This document shows positions 17,041 to 25,469 of a stretch of DNA of 64,000 nt, in pieces. The stretch's first letter is position 1. Every line of letters starts with the position of its first letter. The notes beneath the pieces are model-generated. The model did no database searches and had not been told where the DNA came from. It was given only the letters and a program-made list of their open reading frames with translations. The stretch is from DATKWS01 sp035529435 (GTDB lineage: Bacteria; Krumholzibacteriota; Krumholzibacteriia; Krumholzibacteriales; Krumholzibacteriaceae): assembly GCA_035529435.1 (NCBI GenBank), contig DATKWS010000113.1:29164-93163 (forward strand). Reading direction: 5' to 3'. Position numbers and translations under genes: made by a program.

Positions 17041-18331
17041 CCCACTCCCCCGCATCGGCAATCCATTCTATCTTGATCTTGTTGATCCGCGTCGGTTCGG
17101 CCGAAAGTACCAGAAACCTGAAGCCCTCGAATATGAACGATTCCCCCCCCCGCGGTATCTTCCCGATATGCTCGACGAGATATCCCGCGACCGTTTCGAC
17201 CTCACGCGAATCCAGGGTGGTCTCGAATATCTCGTTGAGATCCTTGAGAAGCATCGATCCCTCGGCGACGATGCTGTTATCACCGCTCCGAAGGAACTCC
17301 TCGACACGTGGTTCGCGACGGTCGCGGATCTGGCCGAAGATTTCCTCGAGGATATCCTCGAGCGTCGCAATGCCGTCGAACGATCCGAACTCGTCGACGA
17401 CCATGACCATGTGCTGTCTCGCCGCGATCAGCTCCCCGAAGAGCTCCCGTATCTTCTTGCTGTCCGGAGCGAAGAGTGCGGGACGCATGATATCTCGAAG
17501 CGAGACGCGCTCCTCACGCGAATAGCGCAGGAGATCCTTCGCGAGGAGCAAGCCGACGATCTGGTCGCTCTGCCCCTCGTAGAGGGGAATGCGGCTGAAT
17601 CCGCGGTCACGTACCTGGATGATCGTCTCGTTGAGGCCCGTGCCCACATCGAGAGAAAAGACCTCTACCCGCGGCGTCATGATCTCTCGCACGGTCGTCT
17701 CGCTGAAAAGAAAGAGTTTGGTGAGGAGCTGCGTCTCGAAGCGATCGAACAATCCCTCGTGGTGCCCCAGTTCCACCGCCGTGGCGAGCTCGCGGGCGCC
17801 GTATACATCACTGCTGTCGCCGAAGATGCGCCGGCTCCGATCGACGGCGATTCCGGCGATGCCGTTGAGGATCAGACGCACCGGCGTCAAAGCGATCATG
17901 AGAAGCCTCAGCAGCGGTACCGCCGCCACGGCGAAGGTGACGGCGTTCTTCATGGCGAGGCTCTTCGGCGTTATCTCGCCGAAAACGAGGATCAGGAAGA
18001 TCATGACGATCATCGCGAACCCGACGCCTTTTTCCCCGAAAAGGCTTATGGCGAGCGCCGTGACGGCGCTCGTGCTCGCGATATTCACGAGAAGATTGCC
18101 GAAGAGTATGGTAACGAGGAGCATGCGCGGCTCGCGAAGGAGCGCCGCGATCGCCCGCCTGCGCTTCCCCCCACTCTCCAGTTCCAGAACGGAGAACCGC
18201 GAAAGGGAGAAAAACGCCGCTTCCGAACCGGAGAAGAATGCCGAAAAGAAGAGCAGGACGGCAACCAGCGCAACAAGAGGAAGATGATCACTGAACCGCA
18301 CCGTATCGTTCACATCCCTCGCGCAAAGCAC
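17027..18331 (-). CDS. CNNM/HlyC-type membrane protein with CBS pair and CorC domain
   Basis: 434 residues: DUF21 membrane domain (FFSGSEAAFFSLSRFSV, FGEITPKSLAMKNA), two CBS domains (ETTVREIMTPRVEVF, FSRIPLYEGQSDQIVGLLLAKDLL, DGIATLEDILEEIFG) and a C-terminal CorC_HlyC domain (SMLLKDLNEIFE, GYLVEHIGKIPRGGESF). Likely divalent-cation transport. The start is uncertain: GTG at 18331 is the longest form and GTG codons slightly downstream are possible. It follows cpoB by 54 bases and overlaps its paralogue. Confidence 0.88.
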   Translation of the reverse strand: MLCARDVNDTVRFSDHLPLVALVAVLLFFSAFFSGSEAAFFSLSRFSVLELESGGKRRRAIAALLREPRMLLVTILFGNLLVNIASTSAVTALAISLFGEKGVGFAMIVMIFLILVFGEITPKSLAMKNAVTFAVAAVPLLRLLMIALTPVRLILNGIAGIAVDRSRRIFGDSSDVYGARELATAVELGHHEGLFDRFETQLLTKLFLFSETTVREIMTPRVEVFSLDVGTGLNETIIQVRDRGFSRIPLYEGQSDQIVGLLLAKDLLRYSREERVSLRDIMRPALFAPDSKKIRELFGELIAARQHMVMVVDEFGSFDGIATLEDILEEIFGQIRDRREPRVEEFLRSGDNSIVAEGSMLLKDLNEIFETTLDSREVETVAGYLVEHIGKIPRGGESFIFEGFRFLVLSAEPTRINKIKIEWIADAGEWDVAT

Positions 18332-18385
18332 CCCGCTCGGGAAGAGAATTCCTCGTCATACACGCTCCACGAATATCCGGTGCAC

Positions 18386-19282
18386 CTAGTCTTCCAGGAG
18401 TTCTTGAAACCGCTCCTCGGCTATGGCGGCTTCCTCGCTGTAGGGATATTCCTTGCGCAACCGTTTCACCACACCGGCGGCTATCTCCTCCTCACCGATC
18501 TGTTCGTACGCAATGGCCATTCTGAGAAGTACGGCCGGCACCTTCCTGCCCCGCGGGTACTGCTGGAGAATCAGGGCGAACTCGTTGAGCGCATCGAAGT
18601 ATTTCTGTTGCTCGATAAAACTCTCTCCCCGTATGAACCGAACCTCCTCACCGAGAGGATGGTCGGGATACGCGTCGAAAAAGACGTCCGATTCCTCCAG
18701 CGCGAGCTGGTAGTCCCTCCGGCTGAAATCGAGGTAGATCTGACGGTGAATCTCCTCCGGTGGGGGAACGGATGATCCGCCGCCCAAACGGATCCGGGTG
18801 GTATCCGCCTCGGCGAGTCCCGGACCCGTCGTCACACCGGCCGTGTCGGGGTGGATCGCATCGATGCCGGGCACCCCCTCCCCCGTTACGCCCTCACCCG
18901 CAATCCCGCCGCCGGCCCCCAACGAATCGCCCACCGCGGTCCTTCCCGATGCCGGTGGACGTGGCTCGTACCGGTAGGTGCTGGAAACACCCATCTCGGC
19001 GAGCGCCTGCTGGAGCGCATTGATCTGATCCTTGAGTTCCTCGAGATCGAGCTTCAGCTGCGCGTTGAAGGACCGGCCGATCTGCTGCTGCTCCACGAGC
19101 GTCTTCTCGAGCAGGTAGACGCGCCGCTGGAGTTTCGCATTCTCCCCCAGCAGCGAGTCGATCTTGATCGAGGACTCGATCGTTTCGCGCGGCATCTGGA
19201 CGAACTTGCGCCCCCAGCAGCCCCCGAACAGGACGGTCCCCATAATCAGGAGCATGCACGCTCCACCGAGATTTCGCTTCAT
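18386..19282 (-). CDS. cpoB: CpoB/YbgF-like Tol-Pal accessory lipoprotein
   Basis: 298 residues. The N-terminus ends in a lipobox (LFGGC), unlike E. coli CpoB which is soluble periplasmic. Residues about 35-90 form a coiled coil (LLGENAKLQRRVYLLEKTL and on), then a Gly/Thr-rich linker, then TPR repeats (YLDFSRRDYQLALEESDVF, EQQKYFDALNEFALILQ, MAIAYEQIGEEEIAAGV). This order and its position after pal match CpoB, which coordinates outer-membrane constriction with cell-wall synthesis. An ATG at 19288 is an alternative start. Confidence 0.8.
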   Translation of the reverse strand: MKRNLGGACMLLIMGTVLFGGCWGRKFVQMPRETIESSIKIDSLLGENAKLQRRVYLLEKTLVEQQQIGRSFNAQLKLDLEELKDQINALQQALAEMGVSSTYRYEPRPPASGRTAVGDSLGAGGGIAGEGVTGEGVPGIDAIHPDTAGVTTGPGLAEADTTRIRLGGGSSVPPPEEIHRQIYLDFSRRDYQLALEESDVFFDAYPDHPLGEEVRFIRGESFIEQQKYFDALNEFALILQQYPRGRKVPAVLLRMAIAYEQIGEEEIAAGVVKRLRKEYPYSEEAAIAEERFQELLED

Positions 19283-19298
19283 GTACATTATCCGGTCG

Positions 19299-19817
19299 CT
19301 ACTGAATCACCATGTGCGCGCGGCGGTTCTTCGCCCACGCCGTCTCGTCGTGTCCGAACGTAAAGGGCCGTTCCTCCCCGTAGCTCACCATGGAGAGGCG
19401 CACGCTCGGAATGCCGTACGCGGTGTAGAAATCCATGACCGCCTTCGCGCGTTTCTCCCCCAGAGCGAGGTTGTACTCGTTGGTTCCGCGTTCATCACAA
19501 TGGCCCTCGATGAGGATCTTCGCCTCAACGTCAGCGAGTATGAGCTCCGCGTTCTGAGACAGTACCTTTTTGTATTCCGCCTTGATATCATACTTGTCGA
19601 AATCGAAAAAGATGTCGTTGAGAACGATCGGCTCTATCTCTTCTTCCTCGATATCCACGGGCTCCTGTTCCTCCATCTCCACGGGAGGCGGAGGAGGAGG
19701 TGCGATCTCCTCGATCGGTTTTTCCATCTCTTCCACCGGAACAGTTACCTTCTTGGCACATGAAGGAAGCACGAGCATGAGAGCGAGCACGATTACCAAC
19801 CATCCATACCGTGGCAT
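19299..19817 (-). CDS. pal: Peptidoglycan-associated lipoprotein Pal
   Basis: 172 residues. Signal peptide with lipobox LVLPSCAKK, an acidic Pro-rich linker (PPPPPPVEMEEQ), then an OmpA-like peptidoglycan-binding domain with IFFDFDKYDI, IEGHCDERGTNEYNLALGEKRA and VSYGEERP. Pal anchors the outer membrane to the cell wall and partners TolB. ATG 19817 follows GGAGGTG; the upstream in-frame extension lacks any signal peptide and is excluded. Confidence 0.95.
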   Translation of the reverse strand: MPRYGWLVIVLALMLVLPSCAKKVTVPVEEMEKPIEEIAPPPPPPVEMEEQEPVDIEEEEIEPIVLNDIFFDFDKYDIKAEYKKVLSQNAELILADVEAKILIEGHCDERGTNEYNLALGEKRAKAVMDFYTAYGIPSVRLSMVSYGEERPFTFGHDETAWAKNRRAHMVIQ

Positions 19818-19975
19818 CCAGTTCACCTCCGTGTTTAGGATCTCCCACCCTTCTCTGCGTACCATTCTCCCTCGACCTCTCGAACGAAAGCGCGCCACTC
19901 CTTCAATCCGCTTCCCGCCGGCCCCGCCGAGAGGATCACCACGATCGCGCCGGAGCGCGAATCGCACCGGAGAGT

Positions 19976-20004
19976 ATCATACCGATATCCCGTCCGATTG
20001 AAAA
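19976..20004 (-). promoter_or_regulatory. Internal promoter candidate for pal-cpoB
   Basis: On the minus strand TTTTCA (20004-19999), 17 bases, TATGAT (19981-19976), about 160 bases before pal. The 236-base gap between tolB and pal is the largest in the cluster, which fits a second transcription start, as is known for pal in E. coli. Confidence 0.5.
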
Positions 20005-20053
20005 CAGAAAATTACATATTTTTTTACCACCCCCGATCGCCGGCCCGCAACCG

Positions 20054-21310
20054 CTACCGGTCCTCTCCCCGGTCCGCGGGAAGCAGGGACCAGGCTGCCG
20101 ATTCACCCTGGACGAGGCGGCGCTTGTTCCCCGACTCGGTGTCGATGACCACGATCCACGGATTGCCGCCGTAACGCACCGTCGCCGCGAGATGCCTCCC
20201 ATCCGGCGCCCATACCGGATCCTCGTAACTCAGATAGTCCTCGAACAGCGTGTCCTCCACCATGCCGTCGGGGGTGATGAGCCTCAACCGGTACAGGTCG
20301 TTTTCCCGCGAGACATAGGCGATCGCATCCCCGGTCGGCGACCATGCCGGCGATGTATTGTACGAGCCGCGACGCGAGAGGCGTCGCACGCCGCCGCCGA
20401 AACGATCCATCACGTATATCTGCGGCGTCAGCGTCCGATCGCTCACGAAGGCGATTTCGTTCCCGTTCGGCGACCACGCCGGCGAACAGTCGATGGCGCG
20501 GTTCCTCGTCAGGCGCCGCACGATCTTTCCCGCCGAGTTCACGAGATAGATCTCGCTGTTGCCGCTCACGCTCAGCGACATGGTGATCTCGTCGCGGCCG
20601 GGAAAGTAATCCCCCGCCACGTTCAGACCCTTCCGGTGGGATATCATGTACCGTTTTCCGTGCGCAAGATCGACGAGGTAGCAATCGGGGTTGTCCCGCC
20701 GGTACGACGTGAAGCAGAACCGCTGATCGTCGAGCCAGACGGGAGAAACGGCGAGTTCCCCCGTGGTGATCTGCCGTTCTCCATTCCCGTCGTAATCGAT
20801 AACGAAGAGATTCTTTACATCCCCCTCCCTCCTGCAGAAGAGCAGCCGCGTCGTCGCTATGCCCTTTTCACCGATCAGGAAGTAACAGATCTCGTCGCTC
20901 AGCCGGTGGGCGACCGCACGCTCGGCGTCCCGCTCGAACCGGTACCGTTTGCTGAAAATGATCTCCCTGCTGGAGAAATCGAGCAGGTTCGCATCGAGTA
21001 CGTACCCCTCCCCGCTTCGCGCCAACGCCCCCTCGAACAGCGCCGCCGCCGTCACTCCCCCCCCGAGCGAATCGACCGTGCCGGTTACACGGATCGGCTC
21101 GAAGACATCGGTATATTCGAGATCCTTGATCAGCACGGTCGTGATGTAGCGGGCAATCCTGTCGACAGTTGCAACGGCCGGCTCGATCTCATTGACCACG
21201 ATCGGTATCTCGCCGCGGCCGCCCTTCTCGGTCTGCAGGTAGATATCGGTCTGAGCGAACACCGCCCGGGGCAGCAGCGCGAGTACCATGATCATTACCA
21301 GTGCACGCAT
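20054..21310 (-). CDS. tolB: Tol-Pal system protein TolB
   Basis: 418 residues with signal peptide (MRALVMIMVLALLPRAVFA), an N-terminal alpha/beta domain (ARYITTVLIKDLEYTDVFEPI) and a C-terminal propeller with the repeated pattern NRAIDCSPAWSPNGNEIAFVSD and SYNTSPAWSPTGDAIAYVS. Periplasmic partner of Pal. ATG 21310 follows AGAGGG; a TTG at 21316 would overlap tolA by four bases. Confidence 0.93.
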   Translation of the reverse strand: MRALVMIMVLALLPRAVFAQTDIYLQTEKGGRGEIPIVVNEIEPAVATVDRIARYITTVLIKDLEYTDVFEPIRVTGTVDSLGGGVTAAALFEGALARSGEGYVLDANLLDFSSREIIFSKRYRFERDAERAVAHRLSDEICYFLIGEKGIATTRLLFCRREGDVKNLFVIDYDGNGERQITTGELAVSPVWLDDQRFCFTSYRRDNPDCYLVDLAHGKRYMISHRKGLNVAGDYFPGRDEITMSLSVSGNSEIYLVNSAGKIVRRLTRNRAIDCSPAWSPNGNEIAFVSDRTLTPQIYVMDRFGGGVRRLSRRGSYNTSPAWSPTGDAIAYVSRENDLYRLRLITPDGMVEDTLFEDYLSYEDPVWAPDGRHLAATVRYGGNPWIVVIDTESGNKRRLVQGESAAWSLLPADRGEDR

Positions 21311-21312
21311 GT

Positions 21313-21939
21313 TCAATCCCTCTGAACAAAGGTGAAGTGGATACCAAGATAGGAATCACCGAACGCCTTGGGGAGCGGTGGAAACGGCGCCGAGCTGCGG
21401 ACGGCCCTGAGTGCCGACCGATCGAAATAGGAGGAGCCCGAGCCGCGTTCGATCCGTGCATCCCGCACCTGTCCGTCGCGGTCCAGACGGAAGTACACCA
21501 CGCAGCTCAGTCCCTCGGGGCCGCCCGACGTGCCCGCAAACCAGTTCTGGGACACCTTGCGTTCGATCGCCTCGAGGTAGTACGAGAAGGGGAAGCGGGG
21601 CGCGTCGACGACAAGAGATGTCGTCTCGGGCGTCTCCTTGCCGACGGAGAGGTCCATCGGTTCCTCCTGCTTCGGCGCCTCCGGTTCCTTCTTCACTTCT
21701 TTCTTCTTCTCTGTTTTCGGTTTCGGCTTCGCCGGTGCAGGCTTTGTTTCCTTCTTTTCCTCAACCACGACCGGCTTTTCGTCGGCCGCCTCCTGCTTCG
21801 CCCGCACGACCGGCTGCAGTATCTTGACGGAATAGATGCTCCGGGGCAATCGCATCTCGGGAACCACACGGAACAGATAGAACAGGGCGCAGAACATCAC
21901 GAGATGAACGAGAATGGATATGAAAAGGGAAAGCCTCAT
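21313..21939 (-). CDS. tolA: TolA/TonB-like energy transducer
   Basis: 208 residues: one N-terminal membrane helix with a His (LFISILVHLVMFCALFYLF), a Lys/Glu/Pro-rich spacer (residues about 50-100) and a TonB/TolA C-terminal domain (EAIERKVSQNWF, YFRLDRDGQVRDARIERGSGSSYFDRSALRAV split here by the domain). Position between tolR and tolB identifies it as the TolA of this cluster, though the spacer is far shorter than the long helix of E. coli TolA. Confidence 0.85.
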   Translation of the reverse strand: MRLSLFISILVHLVMFCALFYLFRVVPEMRLPRSIYSVKILQPVVRAKQEAADEKPVVVEEKKETKPAPAKPKPKTEKKKEVKKEPEAPKQEEPMDLSVGKETPETTSLVVDAPRFPFSYYLEAIERKVSQNWFAGTSGGPEGLSCVVYFRLDRDGQVRDARIERGSGSSYFDRSALRAVRSSAPFPPLPKAFGDSYLGIHFTFVQRD

Positions 21940-21957
21940 GCCCCTCCACCACGTGAG

Positions 21958-22356
21958 CTACGACAGATCCTCCTGCTCGGCGATGAGGCCGAGGTCCTCG
22001 ATACCGAGCATCTTGATCCGCGCGATCACCCGCATCATCATTCCGTACCGGGCATCCTTGTCACCGCGGAGAAATATACGGGGCGGGTTGCTTTCAAGTT
22101 CTTTGCGCAGTTCGGCCGCGAACTCCTCCCACGCAACGGGGCGTTTGCCGATGAAAATGGCCCCGTTCGCGTCGACCGAGATCGTCACACCCTCCTGTTC
22201 CTCTATCACCTTCGCTTCCGCTTTGGGTAGATTGAGCCTGACGCCCGCCTGGAGGAATGGCGCCGTCAGCATGAAAACGATGAGCAGTACCATCATCACG
22301 TCGACAAGGTTGGTGATATTCACCTCTGCCAGTGAGGAATAACGCGTGCGCTTCAT
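21958..22356 (-). CDS. tolR: TolR/ExbD biopolymer transport protein
   Basis: 132 residues with one N-terminal helix containing the essential Asp (ITNLVDVMMVLLIVFMLTAP) and a periplasmic ExbD domain (VTISVDANGAIFIGKRPV, PRIFLRGDKDARYGMMMRV). Forms the proton-driven motor with TolQ. ATG 22356 has GGGAG upstream; a start at 22389 adds eleven residues without a ribosome site. Confidence 0.93.
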   Translation of the reverse strand: MKRTRYSSLAEVNITNLVDVMMVLLIVFMLTAPFLQAGVRLNLPKAEAKVIEEQEGVTISVDANGAIFIGKRPVAWEEFAAELRKELESNPPRIFLRGDKDARYGMMMRVIARIKMLGIEDLGLIAEQEDLS

Positions 22357-22436
22357 GTATGCTCCCTTCGTTTCCCTGACCGGGACCATTCGATCAAAAC
22401 GGTCCCGATCTCTCCTCTCATCACAATTTGGAGCAA

Positions 22437-23105
22437 TTACCGCCTTTCAAGGAGACGGCCGCGTAGTCGTGCGGCGAATACCAGCAGTTCGTCCTCCTTG
22501 CGGCGAATCACCCTGAGTAGGTAGTTGTACCCGACCACCGCCGGGATCGCCGCTCCGAGACCGAAGATCGTCGTGATGAGCGCCTCGGCGATACCCGGAC
22601 CGACGACGTAGAGGTTCGCCGAGCCGCGAACCCCCATACTGAGAAACGAGCTCATGATGCCCCACACCGTTCCGAGCAGGCCGAGAAATGGGGATATCGT
22701 AGCCGTCGTCGCGAGGAATACGAGGTATGATTCCCAATCTGAAACGATCCGCGTGATGGTCGAGTCGAGATACTTTTCGATCACGTTGGGATCCCGCAAC
22801 TCATCGGCATTACCTTCATTGACGACGGCGGAAACCAGCTGGGCCTCCGCACTGTCGGGAAGCCGCTCCAGGCCGTGATCGAGCCCGGTCAGATGCTTTG
22901 TTTCATTGAACAACGAAATAAAATGCGCTCCTTGTCGCTTTGACCGCCTGAAAAATCTAAATTTTTCCACCATAATTGTCCATGATACGACGGACAGGAC
23001 GACGAGAATCACCAATATCGTTTTCGCCAGTGCTCCGGTATGCGCAATCAGCCCGGAGAAACTGTCGGATACCTGAAGAAAGATCGGAACACCCTCAAAC
23101 CCCAT
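22437..23105 (-). CDS. tolQ: TolQ/ExbB/MotA proton channel protein
   Basis: 222 residues with three membrane segments: IAHTGALAKTILVILVVLSVVSW near the N-terminus, then SPFLGLLGTVWGIMSSFLSM and ITTIFGLGAAIPAVVGYNYL, the conserved MotA_ExbB region. ATG 23105 has a strong AAAGGAGG. First gene of the tolQRAB-pal-cpoB cluster. TACAAT at about 23147 on the minus strand may be its -10 element, but no well-spaced -35 was found. Confidence 0.93.
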   Translation of the reverse strand: MGFEGVPIFLQVSDSFSGLIAHTGALAKTILVILVVLSVVSWTIMVEKFRFFRRSKRQGAHFISLFNETKHLTGLDHGLERLPDSAEAQLVSAVVNEGNADELRDPNVIEKYLDSTITRIVSDWESYLVFLATTATISPFLGLLGTVWGIMSSFLSMGVRGSANLYVVGPGIAEALITTIFGLGAAIPAVVGYNYLLRVIRRKEDELLVFAARLRGRLLERR

Positions 23106-23375
23106 TGCGAAGCCTCCTTTCCCGACGTCACGGGGCACATTACCATTGTACCCAATAGCGGTCAAGTTAGTTTCAATCTGTATCCACTGTGCGAAACGCC
23201 GCGGATCGCGTTCCAACGGGAACTTTCCCGCCGCTCGAACGTAACATACAGTGAGCAAACAAGTAAAGTTCTGCCCCGGTGCGGGCGGGAATACTGAGGG
23301 GATACAGGAACAGAATATGCCACTCCTTTCAATCGAAGAACGATATCGAGAAAGGTTGTTTGATGTGTGTTGACC

Positions 23376-23404
23376 TTGTAAAAAACGCCGATAACGGTTA
23401 TACT
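23376..23404 (+). promoter_or_regulatory. Promoter of the DUF4384 gene
   Basis: TTGTAA (23376-23381), exactly 17 bases, TATACT (23399-23404), 92 bases before ATG 23497. The rest of the 391-base divergent gap from tolQ shows no gene or hairpin. Confidence 0.6.
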
Positions 23405-23496
23405 ATGAAAGAGTGGGGATTTCCGACGCCCCGGCGCGGAAAAACCACATCTGACGGAAAACGCAAAACCACCCCTGCTGAGAAGGAGTGAGAACA

Positions 23497-25320
23497 ATGA
23501 AACGCCTGCTAACGCTCTTCCTTCTGGCTGTCCTGATCGTGTCCCTGTTGTCCATGAATTCCTTCGCCCGTGCGTTCGAGTTGAAGAAATCGCGGAACGT
23601 CGCGGCGGTCACCGGGGACGATCTCGATGTGTCCGTGAGGCTGATAGGCGGCAAGGGCGCCGTGCTGAAGCCGGGACATGCTATCAATATCACCTTCCAA
23701 ACCAGCAGGGACGCGTACGTCGTGCTGTACAACATCGACAGCGAAGGATACGTACACCTGCTCTTCCCCGAGGACGGCAAACCGAAGATGGTGAAGGGAC
23801 GCACGGTGTACTTTCTGCCCGAACCGGGAGAGGGAACCTACTGGGAGGTCGGAGGCACGACGGGCATCGAGTATGTTCACGCATTCGCCGTATCCGATCG
23901 CAACATGCTCAAGGAAGAGGAACTCTACTTTCTCGCGCAGAGCAGAGAACTCGCCGAGGAGAAAAAGCTCAAAATCGACATGGATCCGTTCCTCGCCTTC
24001 AACATGATCGATGAAGAGGTACTGGTCGATGCGGCGAACGCGGATCCGGCAACGGACTACACCTACTTCTACGTGAACCGCACGGTGGACTATCCGCGGT
24101 ACCTCTGCGTCAAGTGTCACGGCACGGACAAGATAGCGGATCCCTATGCGATGGAATGCCCCGAGATCGTAATCGAGCGGGCCGCCTACGAGGAGGATCT
24201 GCATTACCCGTACCCGGAAATCTACCAGGTCAGGCACGTGGGCGAGGAGGTCGATGAGGACTACTATACCTCGTCCGATTACGCGGAACGGGCAACGGAC
24301 GATTGGGACGACGAGAACGAAGACAGCAACGTCTACCTCTCGATATACTACACCGACGCCGATTACCCGTACCGCATGTACTACCCGCACTACCGGTACT
24401 ACGTCGCGTACCATTACCCCTACTACATGGATTGGTGGTGGGATTTCGGCTGGTCGTTCTACTGGACCGACTACTATTACTACCACTGGCCGTTCTACTC
24501 CTGGTACAATCCGTACTATTACCAATGGGCATACTCCTACCACTGGAATCCGTACCGGTGGCACGACTGGGATGGCTGCTACGCCGACAACTACCGCTAC
24601 CGCGGCATCCACGGCGACCGGAATTTCGCGAAACGCAACCTGCACTACACATCGACGGTCAACCGCATACGGCGCAAGGAAACGATCCTCGCAAGCCGCC
24701 TGACGCAGAAACGCCTCGATACGGCCGCGCGTACGCGGATCAACAGAACCATGCTGGACAAATCGAGGCTCGCGGACCGCGCGAGGCGGGGGGATGTCAC
24801 GACCCGCGCGACCCGGTACCGGGATGATGGAACGACCGCCCGGAACAGGGACATCGAGCGGAGGGTCGTGTATGGGCGCGACAGAATGACGCGCCGGGAA
24901 TCGACGACGAGATCGAGGGAAATCCGGGAGTCACGGGACCCGCGTCTCAGGAAGGACAGCTCGGGCAGGACGATCCAGAGGGGAACCGAACGGACGACCG
25001 AGAGGCGCGATACCGGCAGGAACGTGAAACGGCCGAGCCCGGAACGCGGATCCACGAAGGGCAGGGCGGTCGATAGATCGAAGTCCGGGAAATCGTCCCG
25101 CTCGGTCGATAAACCGGCCAAGCGCGATAACACATCGCCGCGGTCCTCATCACGATCCATCAACAGGAGCTCTTCGACGCGGCAGTCCTCGCCCTCGACC
25201 GTGAGGCGCAGCGCCTCATCGAGCGGACGGTCCACGCCGACCCGGTCATCCGGCAGCCGGTCGGGATCATCGGGCGGATCCCGATCGTCGGGCGGGAGCG
25301 GTGGCTCCAAGAGAAAATAG
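23497..25320 (+). CDS. Exported DUF4384 protein with aromatic block, CXXCH motif and Arg-rich tail
   Basis: 607 residues; ATG 23497 has GAAGGAG eight bases upstream. Order of parts: signal peptide (residues 1-25); a DUF4384-like beta domain (residues about 40-150; INITFQTSRDAYVVLYNIDSE, VHLLFPEDG); a segment with CVKCH at residues 204-208, matching the haem c attachment motif CXXCH; an acidic linker; residues about 284-368 extremely rich in Tyr, Trp, Pro and His; and residues 369-607 of low complexity rich in Arg, Ser, Thr and Gly with no aromatic residues. The whole is followed by a clear terminator, so it is transcribed alone. Function unknown; an envelope or extracellular matrix role is a guess. 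System II cytochrome c maturation genes (resB, ccsB) are present elsewhere in the window. Confidence 0.75.
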   Translation: MKRLLTLFLLAVLIVSLLSMNSFARAFELKKSRNVAAVTGDDLDVSVRLIGGKGAVLKPGHAINITFQTSRDAYVVLYNIDSEGYVHLLFPEDGKPKMVKGRTVYFLPEPGEGTYWEVGGTTGIEYVHAFAVSDRNMLKEEELYFLAQSRELAEEKKLKIDMDPFLAFNMIDEEVLVDAANADPATDYTYFYVNRTVDYPRYLCVKCHGTDKIADPYAMECPEIVIERAAYEEDLHYPYPEIYQVRHVGEEVDEDYYTSSDYAERATDDWDDENEDSNVYLSIYYTDADYPYRMYYPHYRYYVAYHYPYYMDWWWDFGWSFYWTDYYYYHWPFYSWYNPYYYQWAYSYHWNPYRWHDWDGCYADNYRYRGIHGDRNFAKRNLHYTSTVNRIRRKETILASRLTQKRLDTAARTRINRTMLDKSRLADRARRGDVTTRATRYRDDGTTARNRDIERRVVYGRDRMTRRESTTRSREIRESRDPRLRKDSSGRTIQRGTERTTERRDTGRNVKRPSPERGSTKGRAVDRSKSGKSSRSVDKPAKRDNTSPRSSSRSINRSSSTRQSSPSTVRRSASSSGRSTPTRSSGSRSGSSGGSRSSGGSGGSKRK

Positions 25321-25358
25321 CGCCCCGCCGTACGGCGAAACGATAGCGTACATTACAT

Positions 25359-25397
25359 CACGCCGCTGCACACACGAACAGCGGCGTGTTTGTCTGT
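25359..25397 (+). terminator. Intrinsic terminator
   Basis: CACGCCGCTG (25359-25368), ten-base loop, CAGCGGCGTG (25379-25388): a perfect 10-bp stem followed by TTTGTCTGT. It lies 38 bases after the DUF4384 stop codon. Confidence 0.75.
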
Positions 25398-25469
25398 CGG
25401 AATCCCCGATCGGTTCGGTTGCAGGGGTAAATGCCGCTGCGTTCCGACGCACGGCGGCGGCCACCATGT

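Noticed and set aside
16736..18775. 679-codon open frame on the plus strand
   Set aside because: It lies antisense across three well-supported genes (both CNNM proteins and cpoB) and its translation is highly charged without any domain pattern; high GC keeps the frame open.
19811..21325. 504-codon plus-strand open frame
   Set aside because: Antisense to pal/tolB, which have complete family motifs.
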